Both the position numbers and the translations under genes were made by a program. A DNA stretch of 64,000 bases from Rhizomicrobium sp. (GTDB taxonomy: Bacteria > Pseudomonadota > Alphaproteobacteria > Micropepsales > Micropepsaceae): positions 4,107,418 through 4,171,417 of the forward strand of contig JBBCGL010000001.1 of assembly GCA_037200385.1 (NCBI GenBank). The letters run 5' to 3'. This document shows, in pieces, positions 24,439 to 33,458 of the stretch. The notes under the pieces were generated by a model. It saw only the letters and a program-made list of their open reading frames with translations, was not told the origin of the DNA and did no database searches. Numbering within the stretch: the first letter of the stretch is position 1; every line of letters starts with the position of its first letter.

Positions 24439-25722
24439 CTATTGCGCGGCCGTCTGGACGTTGTCCGCGAACACCATCGGCAGCTTGGTGCCGCTCGTGT
24501 CGGCATCGGTCAGGTCGGCGTCGCGCAAATCGGCGTCGCTCAGATTCGCATAGGCGAGATCGGCGCCGGTGAAGCGGATGCGGCGCAGATCGGCACCGCG
24601 GAAATCGGCATAGCGCGCGACGGCGCGGTCCATCCGCGCGGGCAGCAGCCTTGCGTCCGAGAGCATCAGCGGCCCGATCCGCGCGTCGCGGAAATCGGCA
24701 TGGCCAAGACGTGCCCCGACGAAGTTCACCCCGCGCAGATCGGCACCGCCGAGCTTGACCGAGCGCAGGTCGGCGCCCGCGAGATTGCTGCCCTGCAGGG
24801 ATGCCCCTTCGAGATTCAGCCCATAGAGCGACGCCCCCGGCGCGATCAGCGCCGTCAGCGGCTTGCGGCCAAGCGCCGCGACGGCGCGCAGGTCCATGTT
24901 GGACAGATCGGCCGGCTTGCCTTCGCGGCCTTCGCTCTCGACCCAGCGGGCGTGGGAGTCGAGCAGGTCCTCGATCGGGACCGTGAGCTCGGCGGGGAGC
25001 TTTCCCATCGCCTGCTCGGTCAGCGTCTCGCTGAAATCGGCGCCCTGCGTCACGGCGAAATCGAGCTTGCAGCCGACCAGGATTGCGCCGTTCAGATCCG
25101 CGCCCGTCAGGTTGCAGCCCGACAGGTCGGCGTTCTCCAGATTGGCGCCCGACAGCTTCGCCTGGCGCAGATTCGCGCGCATCAGGCGGCAGCCCTTCAT
25201 GATCGCGTCGGTGAAATCGGCCTGTACCGCGATGGTGCCCGACATCTTGGCCCGCTCCAGATTGGCCGAATGCATCAGCGCCGCCGGCATCTCGGACGGG
25301 CCGATGTCATGGTTCAAAACCCGCAGCTCGCCATACTTGTCCTTCTCGGCGATCGTGCCTTCGCGCAGATCGGCCTCGAACAGGTCGGCACTGATCAGGT
25401 TGGCGCCCTTCAGGCAGGCGCCGCGCAGGTCGGCGCGCCGCATGCTGGCACTGCTAAGATTGGCGCGTCGCAGATCGGCGCCGAAAAAGCTCGAGGAGTC
25501 GAGCCGGGCCCCCGAGAAATTCGCCTCTTCCAGGATCGCGCCCGTGAAATCCGCGTCCGCCAGGTTCCGCCCCGACAGGTCGAGGCCGGACAGGTCGCTG
25601 AAAGCGAAGACCGCGCGTGCCCCGCCCATCCGGCCGGAATACAGCATCTCGTGGCGCGCCGCGGCGGCCGAAGCCTCTTTCTGGCTGAGCTTGGCGAAGC
25701 TCGTGCGGCTATGGGCGGTCAT
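24439..25722 (-). CDS. Large pentapeptide-repeat protein
   Basis: A 427-residue protein built from A(D/N)LxX repeats in two blocks: about residues 45-225 (for example LSGLDLSGRNLADADFTGAI) and 285-415 (for example LQGSNLAGADLRSVKLGGAD), split by a non-repeat linker with an acidic helix (LPAELTVPIEDLLDSHARWV). The repeats form a right-handed quadrilateral beta-helix. Some family members mimic DNA and protect gyrase (Qnr, MfpA), but most have unknown roles. No signal peptide or membrane span. Monocistronic. Confidence 0.88.
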   Translation of the reverse strand: MTAHSRTSFAKLSQKEASAAAARHEMLYSGRMGGARAVFAFSDLSGLDLSGRNLADADFTGAILEEANFSGARLDSSSFFGADLRRANLSSASMRRADLRGACLKGANLISADLFEADLREGTIAEKDKYGELRVLNHDIGPSEMPAALMHSANLERAKMSGTIAVQADFTDAIMKGCRLMRANLRQAKLSGANLENADLSGCNLTGADLNGAILVGCKLDFAVTQGADFSETLTEQAMGKLPAELTVPIEDLLDSHARWVESEGREGKPADLSNMDLRAVAALGRKPLTALIAPGASLYGLNLEGASLQGSNLAGADLRSVKLGGADLRGVNFVGARLGHADFRDARIGPLMLSDARLLPARMDRAVARYADFRGADLRRIRFTGADLAYANLSDADLRDADLTDADTSGTKLPMVFADNVQTAAQ

Positions 25723-25976
25723 GGGGACACCGGAAGAGCGTTAACTTTGGCGCGGGCCCAGTGTGGCGCCGGCGGCCTAATAGCTGATTAAGAAGCGGAA
25801 ATTTGCCTTCTTCGCAGCCTATGGGTAGGTGACTTCCGAGAAAATCGGTTATGGTGCCCTCGCTGCGGCTGGTTTCCGGGGTGGGGCCTTGCGGCATAAG
25901 CGAGGGTGATACGAAGAGAGGGCCCCGGGCTAGCCCCCTTCGGTTCCAATTTGGCCATGGTTACAAGAGGTTCGAC

Positions 25977-28900
25977 TTGAACAAGCGCGCTCTTATGCTT
26001 TCGGCTGCCGTGACGGCTTTGTTGTCCGGCCCGGCCTTGGCCACCGACACCAACGAAATCAAGACGGTCGTCTCGACAGCGCAGAAGACGAGCACGTCCA
26101 ACACTGCGGGAACCGGCCCGGGCGACATCCTGATCGATGCGGGTGGCGGTATCAGTTTCAAGTCCGCCACCGTTCCGATGCTCACCATCGATTCGAGCAA
26201 CAACGTCAACAATGGCGGCAGCATCTCGGCGTCCGACCAGGCCACGGCGACGGCGGTCCAGATCGACGCGAACGGGCTTGCGGGCAGCTTCACCAACACG
26301 GGCTCGATCAGCCTGGGCGGTTCCGGTACGGCCAAGACGGGCATCTACCTGGCCGGAACGAGCTCCTTCACCGGCAACATCGATCTGGAAAGCTCGTCGG
26401 CGGTCACCATCGTCGGCGACCAGTCCGTCGCCCTCAAGAGCGATGCCACGGCGATATTGAACGGCGACTGGCTGCTTGCCGGCGCCGTCACGGTGCAGCC
26501 GAGCAGCGACAATGAATCCTCGTCGTCGCAGGTGGTGCTCGCCAATTTGCAGGGTATCACCAACGGCAATATCCTCATCGGGACCTCGTCGACCATGACC
26601 GCGATCGGCAATGGCGCGGTCGGCTTCCTGCTGGGCGGCGCGCTGCAGCATTGTACGGTGGCGTCGTGCGCGGAGATCGGCACCTTCGCGAACTCGGGCA
26701 CCATCGCCGTGGCCGGCGTCGCGACGCGCTCGTCCAACAAGGGCAACGCCAATTCCGGTTCGGCCGTGATCGTGCAGAACGGGCTGGCCGGCGGATTCGT
26801 GAACAACGGACCGCTCAGCGCCAGCGACGGCACCGTCGCCGCCACGATCCAGGGCAATGGCTCGACCCAGGCCACGGCGACCATCCTGTTCACGCCCGGC
26901 GCCACGCTGAGCGCGCCGATGGTCATCGGTGCCGTCACCGGCGACGCGAACGGCACCTATGGCTTCATCAATCGCGGCATCATCTCGGCGTCGCCCGAAG
27001 ACCCCAATGAGCAGGCGCACGCGATCTTCATCGCGGGCAGCTCGACGAGTTCGGTCAACTTCACCGGCGGCATCTTCAGCTCCGGCACGATCACCGCCTC
27101 GACGACGAGCATCGATCCCGGCACCGCGGTCAGCGCCACGGCGATCGAGATCGCCGGTTATGCCAATGTTCCCGCGATCGAGATTTCGGCCCAGGCCGGC
27201 AGCGGCGGCACGGTCCTCGCGCAGATCTCCGGTCCCATGGGAGGGACGGCGCAGGCGATCTACATCCATGACAGCGGCACGGGCAGCGTTTCGGTTCCCA
27301 CGATCACGATCGATGCCGGCGCCACCGTCGCCGCCAACGCCATTGCGACCGACCCCAGCCTTCCCACCGTCGCGCTTTCGGCCGTGGCGATCGAGGACGA
27401 CACGGGGACGCTGACCACGCTCACCAACCACGGCACGATCAGCGCCTTCGCCACCACGCTTACCAACGGCCAGACCGCGCACGCCACGGCGGTATTCGCG
27501 AGCGGCCCGATCGGCAACGGCCTGACCTTCAACAATACCGGCACGGTGAAGGGCGATGTGATCTTCGGCGACGGCAGCGACACGTATAACGTCGTCGGTA
27601 CCGACAGCTCGACGACGGGCACGGCGACGCACACCGGCGCGATCGATTTCGGCGCGAGCTCGCGCGGCACGAACACATTCACCAACACCGCCGATCTCGA
27701 CGTGCTGCATGTCGGGCAGTTCGCCAATGTCGCGGGCTCCATCACCTCCGAAGGCACGCTCGACATCCGGATCGACAATTACGGCGCGTTGTCGGTCCAG
27801 AACGTCGACACGGCGCTGAACGTGCGCGACCTGACCCTGGCGGGCGGCGGCGTGACGACGGCCGGCACGCTGAACCTGACGGTCTCGCAGGGGCTCGGCA
27901 CGACGGCCGTCATCGCGGCCTCGGATGCCGTGACGTTCGGCACCGGCGCCAAGCTCACCGTGCAATATGGCAGCTTCATTCCGCTCACCGGCAACGGAAA
28001 ATTCGTCCTGCTTTCTGCGCCGACCGGCCATCTCAACATCGACCAGACCGATGTCGATGCCTATTCGGACGAGGTCGGCGGCCCCGACCATCTGCCCTAT
28101 CTGTTCGACAGCGCCGCGATCGATATCGAACATGTGGCCGGCAAGGACGAGCTGGTGCTGAACGTCGTGCCGAAAACCGTGCAGGCGCTCGGGATCACCG
28201 GCTACGCCGAGCACATGTTCCCCATCGCCAACCAGGCGGTGGCCAAGGACACGCTGCTCGGCGCCGCGCTCATCGCCGGCATCAATTCGCAGTCCGATGC
28301 CCAGAAGGCCTATGACGCCTTCGCGCCGGACGTCTCGGGCGGCGTGCGCCAGATCGCGATCTCGCTGACCGACCAGGGGACCGGCGTGGTCGCCGCGCGC
28401 AACCGCGAGCTTCGCATCTTCGGCAAGGAACAGGGCGACCTGACCCTGTGGGGCAACGAGTTCGGCGAATATTTCAGCACCAAGGGCGGCAACGTCTCGC
28501 CCAGCGATCCGACGCTGAACTCCGGCGCCGCGCCGGGCTTCAAGGATCACGGCTTCGGCTTCTCGCTTGGCCTCGACGAGGGCTCGGCCTCGGGCGGCTG
28601 GTACGGCGCGGCCTTCACCTTCTACACCGGCGACGTGTCGGAGGGCGGCGACCGCATCTCCAAGACCTCGACCCTGTGGTACATGCTCACCGGCTATACC
28701 GAATGGCGCGGCCGCGGCCTGTTCATCGAAAGCCAGGCCTCGCTCGGCTACGGCAATTTCAAGGGCAAGCGCATCCTCGACCTCACGATCCCGAGCACCG
28801 CCGGCGGCACGACCTTCACCCGCGAAGCGGACAGCAAGCGCGCCGGCCTCCTGGCCTCGATCGGCCTCACCATGGGCGCGCAGATGCATGCCGGCGGCCT

Positions 28901-29354
28901 GACGATGATCCCGCAGCTCTCGCTCGACGGCATGACCATGCGCGAGGAAGGCTTCACGGAGAGCGGCGGCGGCACCGGCTTCGACCTCGCGGTCAAACCC
29001 TACTACGCAAACTCGCTGCGCGCCTTCCTCGGCAGCGAATTCCGCACCGACATCGACCTCGGCGATTTCTTCCTGCAGCCCGCGGGACGCCTCGGCTATC
29101 GCTTCGACTTCCTGAACGATCCGGTGAAGCTGCATGCGCAGTTCGCCGATACCGATCCGACGCAGACCGGAAACCAGCCCGGCACGCCCTTCGCGATCCA
29201 GGGCCCCGACCCGGCGCGCGGCAACTACGTCGCGGGCGCGGCGCTCAACGCCACGACCGAGAACTGGACCATCGGCCTGAACTACGACTTCGTGCGCGGC
29301 TCGAACAACGCGACCGAGCAGGTCGGGACGCTCTCGCTGCTGGGCCGGATCTGA
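25977..29354 (+). CDS. Autotransporter beta-domain protein (type V secretion)
   Basis: A 1125-residue protein. TTG 25977 is chosen because AAGAGG lies 6 bases upstream and it gives a signal peptide (KRALMLSAAVTALLSGPALA). The passenger, to about residue 800, is Gly/Ser/Thr/Asn rich with repeated F/V-N-N/T-G-(S/T)-I/V strands (FTNTGSISLGGSG, FNNTGTVKGDV), the pattern of a right-handed beta-helix. The C-terminal 280 or so residues are an autotransporter barrel (EQGDLTLWGNEFGEYFST onward, YTEWRGRGLFIESQASLGYG). The last residues are LLGRI rather than the usual aromatic. Probably a surface adhesin or biofilm protein. Palindrome GGGCTAGCCC (25927-25936) lies in the leader. Confidence 0.88.
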   Translation: MNKRALMLSAAVTALLSGPALATDTNEIKTVVSTAQKTSTSNTAGTGPGDILIDAGGGISFKSATVPMLTIDSSNNVNNGGSISASDQATATAVQIDANGLAGSFTNTGSISLGGSGTAKTGIYLAGTSSFTGNIDLESSSAVTIVGDQSVALKSDATAILNGDWLLAGAVTVQPSSDNESSSSQVVLANLQGITNGNILIGTSSTMTAIGNGAVGFLLGGALQHCTVASCAEIGTFANSGTIAVAGVATRSSNKGNANSGSAVIVQNGLAGGFVNNGPLSASDGTVAATIQGNGSTQATATILFTPGATLSAPMVIGAVTGDANGTYGFINRGIISASPEDPNEQAHAIFIAGSSTSSVNFTGGIFSSGTITASTTSIDPGTAVSATAIEIAGYANVPAIEISAQAGSGGTVLAQISGPMGGTAQAIYIHDSGTGSVSVPTITIDAGATVAANAIATDPSLPTVALSAVAIEDDTGTLTTLTNHGTISAFATTLTNGQTAHATAVFASGPIGNGLTFNNTGTVKGDVIFGDGSDTYNVVGTDSSTTGTATHTGAIDFGASSRGTNTFTNTADLDVLHVGQFANVAGSITSEGTLDIRIDNYGALSVQNVDTALNVRDLTLAGGGVTTAGTLNLTVSQGLGTTAVIAASDAVTFGTGAKLTVQYGSFIPLTGNGKFVLLSAPTGHLNIDQTDVDAYSDEVGGPDHLPYLFDSAAIDIEHVAGKDELVLNVVPKTVQALGITGYAEHMFPIANQAVAKDTLLGAALIAGINSQSDAQKAYDAFAPDVSGGVRQIAISLTDQGTGVVAARNRELRIFGKEQGDLTLWGNEFGEYFSTKGGNVSPSDPTLNSGAAPGFKDHGFGFSLGLDEGSASGGWYGAAFTFYTGDVSEGGDRISKTSTLWYMLTGYTEWRGRGLFIESQASLGYGNFKGKRILDLTIPSTAGGTTFTREADSKRAGLLASIGLTMGAQMHAGGLTMIPQLSLDGMTMREEGFTESGGGTGFDLAVKPYYANSLRAFLGSEFRTDIDLGDFFLQPAGRLGYRFDFLNDPVKLHAQFADTDPTQTGNQPGTPFAIQGPDPARGNYVAGAALNATTENWTIGLNYDFVRGSNNATEQVGTLSLLGRI

Positions 29355-29357
29355 GGC

Positions 29358-29380
29358 CGGCCCTCCGCGGGGGAGGGCCG
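29358..29380. terminator. Bidirectional hairpin between autotransporter and ltaE
   Basis: A 9-bp stem CGGCCCTCC / GGAGGGCCG lies between the two convergent stop codons. It lacks a T run, so its termination role is inferred from position. Confidence 0.5.
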
Positions 29381-29381
29381 T

Positions 29382-30410
29382 TCACCGTGCCGCGTCGATC
29401 AGCTTCGCGACATCCGTCTCGGGCGTCGCGAAGGACAGCATCAGCCGCGCCAGCACGAAACCGTCCTGCGGCGCACCCCAGTCGTAGAACACGGCCCCCG
29501 CTTCGCGCAGCCTGGCGGCGAGCGCCTGCGGCATCCGCGCGAACACGGCGTTGGCCGATACCGGATGGGCGATCTCGATCGCACGGATCTCGGCCAGCCC
29601 CTGGGCAAGGCGCCGTGCCAGCCCATTGGCGCGGCGCGCATTGTCCAGCCAGTGATCGTCCGCCAGATAGGCGTCGAGCTGCGCCGAGACGAACCGCATC
29701 TTCGACAGCAGATGACCGGATTTCTTGCGGCGGTATTCGAAATCGCGCGCGTCTTCGGGATCGAAGAAGATGACCGCCTCGGCCGCCAGCGCGCCGTTCT
29801 TGGTCGCCCCGAAGGAGAGCACGTCGACGCCGCTCTTCCAGGTGAGCTCGGCGGGCGTGCAGCCCAGGCCCACCAGGGCGTTGGCGAAACGCGCGCCGTC
29901 GACATGCACTTTCATCCCGCGCGCCTGTGCGAGGTCCGCGAGCGCCGCGGTCTCGGCCGCCGTGTAGACCGTGCCGAGCTCGGTCGCCTGGGTCAGGCTC
30001 AGAACGCAAGGCTGGACCTGGTGGACCGAGCCGGCGCGAAAATTCCGGAGCGCCTGTTCGACGGCCGCCGGCGTCAGCTTGCCGTCGCTGCCGGCGATCG
30101 GCACCAGCTTGGCGCCGTGGGTGAAGAATTCCGGCGCGCCGCACTCGTCGACCGCGATATGCGCCTCGGCATGGCAGAGGATCGCGCCATGCGGCGGCGT
30201 CAGCGTCGCCAGCGCAAGGCTGTTGGCGGTGGTGCCGTTGATCACCGGATAGACCGCCACCTCGCGTTCGAAGACCTCGCTCAGGCGGCGCCGCACGCGC
30301 GCGGTGACCGCGTCGTCGCCATAGGCCGCGGCCGGTGCTTGGCCGATCGCGGCCAGTGCGCGCAGGATTTCCGGCGAGGCGCCGTATTGATTGTCGCTGG
30401 CGAAATTCAT
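29382..30410 (-). CDS. ltaE: Low-specificity L-threonine aldolase / beta-eliminating lyase
   Basis: A 342-residue PLP enzyme of fold type I. MNFASDNQYGASPEILRALA, the aromatic stacking region CHAEAHIAVDECGAPEFF, KVHVDGARFANAL (Asp pairing with the PLP ring N) and the Schiff-base region VLSFGATKNGALAAEAV (Lys in GATKNG) fit threonine aldolase. It cleaves L-threonine or allo-threonine to glycine and acetaldehyde. ATG 30410 has GGTGAG 7 bases upstream; GTG codons at 30422/30425 overlapping the glyoxalase stop are alternatives. It follows the glyoxalase gene, likely as an operon. Confidence 0.9.
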   Translation of the reverse strand: MNFASDNQYGASPEILRALAAIGQAPAAAYGDDAVTARVRRRLSEVFEREVAVYPVINGTTANSLALATLTPPHGAILCHAEAHIAVDECGAPEFFTHGAKLVPIAGSDGKLTPAAVEQALRNFRAGSVHQVQPCVLSLTQATELGTVYTAAETAALADLAQARGMKVHVDGARFANALVGLGCTPAELTWKSGVDVLSFGATKNGALAAEAVIFFDPEDARDFEYRRKKSGHLLSKMRFVSAQLDAYLADDHWLDNARRANGLARRLAQGLAEIRAIEIAHPVSANAVFARMPQALAARLREAGAVFYDWGAPQDGFVLARLMLSFATPETDVAKLIDAAR

Positions 30411-30418
30411 CGCGGTGC

Positions 30419-30859
30419 TCACCACGTGCCGGTATTGGGCATCGAGGCCCAGGGCTCTTGCGGCGGCAGCGCGGTGCCGTCCTGAAGCAGCTCGATCGAG
30501 ATCCCGTCGGGCGAACGGACGAATGCCATATTTCCGTCACGCGGCGGCCGGTTGATCGTGACCCCGCCTTCCATCAGCCGCTTGCATACCGCGTAAATAT
30601 CGCCGACCCGATAGGCGAGATGACCGAAATTCCGTCCGCCGGCATAGTCTTTCTCGTCCCAATTGTGTGTCAGCTCGACCATCGGGATTGCGTCGCCGCT
30701 GCCTTTTTCCGCATCCTCCGGCGCCGCCAGGAAGACCAGCGTGAAGCGGCCCATCGTGTTGTCGACGCGTCTGAGCTCCTTCAGGCCGAGCTTCGCGCAA
30801 TAGAATTCCAGCGCGGCGTCGAGGTCGCCGACACGAACCATGGTGTGGAGATAGCGCAT
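30419..30859 (-). CDS. gloA: Lactoylglutathione lyase (glyoxalase I)
   Basis: A 146-residue two-module VOC-fold protein: [20 protein letters not shown] with the first metal His, [12 protein letters not shown] with a metal Glu, [13 protein letters not shown] with the second His, and [13 protein letters not shown] with the last Glu. This is the full GloA metal set. It isomerises the methylglyoxal-glutathione hemithioacetal to S-lactoylglutathione. The C-terminal extension after the last Glu ([18 protein letters not shown]) is a little longer than usual. First gene of a pair with threonine aldolase. Confidence 0.94.
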   Translation of the reverse strand: MRYLHTMVRVGDLDAALEFYCAKLGLKELRRVDNTMGRFTLVFLAAPEDAEKGSGDAIPMVELTHNWDEKDYAGGRNFGHLAYRVGDIYAVCKRLMEGGVTINRPPRDGNMAFVRSPDGISIELLQDGTALPPQEPWASMPNTGTW

Positions 30860-31271
30860 CGTGATCTTCCCTATGCGGCGGCCGGTGCGGCCATCCGCAG
30901 CCCTAATGGCTTATGTTATCAATGAAATCGATGCTGACGAATGATCACAAGACGGAATCACTTGTCATGTTGCAGCGCGAGAGGCGCATTTTCGCCACGT
31001 TGAAAAAGAATGTTGTCGTGTCAGCAAAGCGCGGTGGAACGATTAGCCGCATCTGAACGATCATCGTGCAATGCATGCGGAGCAGCGGTTTATGCGTTAT
31101 CACCTCCTGGCAAAGTGGATTAAGGAATCCCGCGATTTTGCCGGGGTCCCGCGCCGGATATGCCATTCGCGCCAACCCATCGGAGGGATTGCTGCGCAAA
31201 AGCGCGGCGCTTGCGAATTAACTAGGCTGTTCACGAAGTTGCGTTTACCAAAATCGGAGACTAGACCCCCC

Positions 31272-31300
31272 TTGCGAACCGTGATTACGTTGGCTTTAAG
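31272..31300 (+). promoter_or_regulatory. sigma70-like promoter of the tonB operon
   Basis: TTGCGA (31272-31277), 17-bp spacer, TTTAAG (31295-31300). It predicts a leader of about 110 nt before tonB. Confidence 0.5.
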
Positions 31301-31365
31301 AAAAAGGGAGCATCGGGCGGTAACCGGTGCCGGGAGGGGGACGCGTACTTTGGCCCAAATCCGCC

Positions 31366-31397
31366 AATCCCGGTGCGAGCGCGCCGGGATTAGTTTT
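31366..31397 (+). promoter_or_regulatory. Terminator-like hairpin in the tonB leader
   Basis: An 8-bp perfect stem AATCCCGG (31366-31373) / CCGGGATT (31384-31391) followed by AGTTTTG, 20 bases before the tonB ATG. As it lies between promoter and gene it could act as an attenuator or stabilise the 5' end. Confidence 0.45.
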
Positions 31398-31417
31398 GTG
31401 TAGGCGACGGAAGACCC

Positions 31418-32068
31418 ATGGAACAACCAGCACACGATCTACGAACCCATCCCACGACCGTCGCCGAGAATACCAGTCGGCGCACGATCAGCTTTGCCGT
31501 TGTTGCACTCATTCATGTCGGCCTTGGCTTCGCGCTGATCGCAGGCCTCAAATCCGGCATGCTCGACAAGCTGCCCGAAGAATTGAAGGCGGAAGTCGTT
31601 CAGCCCAAGGATGAGGTGAAGCCGCCGCCGCCGCCGCCGCCGGATCTGGTCAAGCCGCCGCCGCCCTTCGTGCCGCCGCCGGAGATCAACATCCAGACGG
31701 ACGCGGCGCCGACCAATGCGATTACCGCGGTGCAGAACACCGTGGCGACTCCGCCCGCGCCGGTCCAGGCCGCCGAGCCGCCTCCGACGCCTTCCAAGGC
31801 TGTCGGCCGCACCCATGACTGCCAGTCCTATTATCCGCCGCTGTCCAGCCGCCTGAACGAGCAGGGCGATGTCGCGGTGCACTATGATGTGGGCGTCGAT
31901 GGCTCCATCAGCAATGTGGGCCTGACCAAATCAAGCGGCTTCGACCGGTTGGACCAGGCGGCGCTTTCGTGCGTTTCCTCCCGTTGGCGCAATACGCCCG
32001 CCATGCAGGGCGGCTCGCCCGTGGCTTCGCCGAATCATCAGGCCATCATCCGCTTTGTCTTCCACTGA
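31418..32068 (+). CDS. tonB: Energy transducer TonB
   Basis: A 216-residue TonB. One N-terminal membrane anchor (SFAVVALIHVGLGFALIAGL, about residues 28-47) with the His that contacts ExbD is followed by a Pro-rich periplasmic spacer (KPPPPPPPDLVKPPPPF) and the C-terminal TonB domain, here YYPPLSSRLNEQGDVAVHYD to VSSRWRNTPAMQGG. Two cysteines in that domain (HDCQSYYP and ALSCVSS) may form a disulfide. It couples the proton motive force to outer-membrane receptors. First gene of tonB-exbB-exbD-exbD-repeat protein. Confidence 0.93.
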   Translation: MEQPAHDLRTHPTTVAENTSRRTISFAVVALIHVGLGFALIAGLKSGMLDKLPEELKAEVVQPKDEVKPPPPPPPDLVKPPPPFVPPPEINIQTDAAPTNAITAVQNTVATPPAPVQAAEPPPTPSKAVGRTHDCQSYYPPLSSRLNEQGDVAVHYDVGVDGSISNVGLTKSSGFDRLDQAALSCVSSRWRNTPAMQGGSPVASPNHQAIIRFVFH

Positions 32069-32111
32069 CCATCACGTCCATTTTTCCCGGATTACACGGA
32101 GTAGTACGACA

Positions 32112-32948
32112 ATGAACTTGAAGCACCTGACGATCGCAGCCGCCTTCGTCCTGATTTCGGGCCTTGGCGCTAGCCAGGCCTTCGCCCAGTCCACGCCGCC
32201 TGCCGACCCCGCAGCGTCCGCCGCGGCACCGGCCGCCGCGCCGGCACCGGCTCCCGCCGCGCCTGCGATTTCCGCGCCGGCGCCCAAGCCCGCGGCATCG
32301 ACCGACAATCCCTATGGCCTCGAGGACATCATCAAGAAGGGCAACCCGGTCTCGCTGACCGTGCTCGGCCTTCTGGCGATCATGTCCGCCGGCACCTGGT
32401 ACATCTTCTTCATGAAGTTCTTCGAGCAGTCGCGCATCCTGACCCAGGCGCGCACGGTCGAGAAGCGCTTCTGGACCTCGGGCACGCTGGCCGAGGGCGT
32501 CGACAAGCTGCCGAAGAACTCGATGTTCCGTTCGGTGGCCGATGCCGGCATCCGCGCCAGCCAGGGCGGCACCAGCCTCGTCGGTCTCAATGACTGGATC
32601 GCGATGTCGCTGACCCGCCAGCTCGAAGACGCCAATTCGCGTCTGCAGGGTTCGATCGCCTTCCTCGCTTCGGTCGGTTCGACCGCGCCCTTCGTCGGTC
32701 TGTTCGGCACGGTGTGGGGCATTCTGCAGGCCCTTATCGCGATCGGCGTCGCCGGTCAGGCCTCGATCGACAAGGTCGCGGGTCCGGTCGGTGAGGCGCT
32801 GATCATGACCGCCATCGGCCTGATGGTCGCGGTGCCGGCGGTGTTGATCTACAACTACCTCGTCCGCCGCAACAAGGTCATCAACGAGAAGCTTCGCGGC
32901 TTCGCGGGCGACCTGCAGACCTATCTGATCACCAAGAGCGCCAAGTAA
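32112..32948 (+). CDS. exbB: ExbB / MotA-TolQ-ExbB proton channel
   Basis: A 278-residue protein with a signal peptide (MNLKHLTIAAAFVLISGLGA, cleaved near AFAQ) and an Ala/Pro-rich periplasmic stretch (residues 28-70) before the conserved core. Three transmembrane segments follow, starting with PVSLTVLGLLAIMSAGTWYI; the MotA/TolQ signature is LLASVGSTAPFVGLFGTVWG-like (here FLASVGSTAPFVGLFGTVWG). With ExbD it forms the rotary proton channel that energises TonB. The N-terminal extension is common in alphaproteobacterial ExbB. ATG 32112 is 43 nt after tonB. Confidence 0.94.
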   Translation: MNLKHLTIAAAFVLISGLGASQAFAQSTPPADPAASAAAPAAAPAPAPAAPAISAPAPKPAASTDNPYGLEDIIKKGNPVSLTVLGLLAIMSAGTWYIFFMKFFEQSRILTQARTVEKRFWTSGTLAEGVDKLPKNSMFRSVADAGIRASQGGTSLVGLNDWIAMSLTRQLEDANSRLQGSIAFLASVGSTAPFVGLFGTVWGILQALIAIGVAGQASIDKVAGPVGEALIMTAIGLMVAVPAVLIYNYLVRRNKVINEKLRGFAGDLQTYLITKSAK

Positions 32949-32982
32949 GCCAGGGACGCCGAACGGCGCGGAGATTTCATCC

Positions 32983-33432
32983 ATGGCTATGAACGTTCAG
33001 CAGGACGATCACGGCGAAGATCCGGATCTGAACACGACCATCAACACCACGCCTCTCGTGGACGTGATGCTCGTGCTTCTCATCATCTTCCTGGTCACCA
33101 TTCCGGTGATCGTGAAGACGGTTCCGGTCCAGCTTCCGAACTATAAGAACATCGCGACCATCACGAAGCCGGAAAACATCGTCGTCGCCGTCGATAAGGA
33201 CGAGAACATCTATTACAACAACCAGCCGATCGATCCGTCGGAGCTGAAGGACAAGTTGGAGGACGCGCTGCGGCGCGCCCTCGCGACCGCCAAGCCGCTT
33301 CCCGAGGTCCACATCCGGGCCGACAAGAATGTCCGCTTCCAGGCGGTCGGCCGGGTGGTGTTTGCCTGCCAGGTTGCCGGCATCCAGAAAGTCGGCTTCC
33401 TGACCGAACCGCGCAACGATCAGCCGCAGTAA
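32983..33432 (+). CDS. exbD: ExbD biopolymer transport protein, first copy
   Basis: A 149-residue ExbD. A short cytoplasmic N-terminus (TTINTTPLVDVMLVLLIIFL) carries the essential channel Asp at the start of its single transmembrane helix, then a periplasmic domain (VVAVDKDENIYYNNQPIDPS, VHIRADKNVRFQAVGRVVFA). It sits inside the ExbB pentamer and contacts TonB. It is followed, 26 nt downstream, by a second, divergent exbD. Confidence 0.94.
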   Translation: MAMNVQQDDHGEDPDLNTTINTTPLVDVMLVLLIIFLVTIPVIVKTVPVQLPNYKNIATITKPENIVVAVDKDENIYYNNQPIDPSELKDKLEDALRRALATAKPLPEVHIRADKNVRFQAVGRVVFACQVAGIQKVGFLTEPRNDQPQ

Positions 33433-33458
33433 CGCGAGCAGAGTAAAGGTATCGCCAC

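Larger units (their letters stand above)
30860..31417. other. Intergenic region upstream of the tonB operon
   Basis: 558 bp with no convincing gene; the short frames inside lack codon bias and recognisable domains. It is AT-richer than its surroundings and includes GANTC sites near 30955 and 31131. A promoter-like pair is at 31272-31300 and a terminator-like hairpin at 31366-31397, both oriented toward tonB. Confidence 0.5.

Noticed and set aside
25788-29135. 1115-codon open frame on the minus strand opposite the autotransporter
   Set aside because: Arg/Asp/Gly-rich translation with no domain; it mirrors the codon bias of the real plus-strand gene in GC-rich DNA.
31071-31403. 110-codon ORF upstream of tonB
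   Set aside because: Basic, low-similarity translation in an AT-richer intergenic region that includes the promoter and leader hairpin.
31619-31680. CCG-rich tract as a microsatellite
   Set aside because: It encodes the proline-rich periplasmic spacer of TonB and stays in frame.
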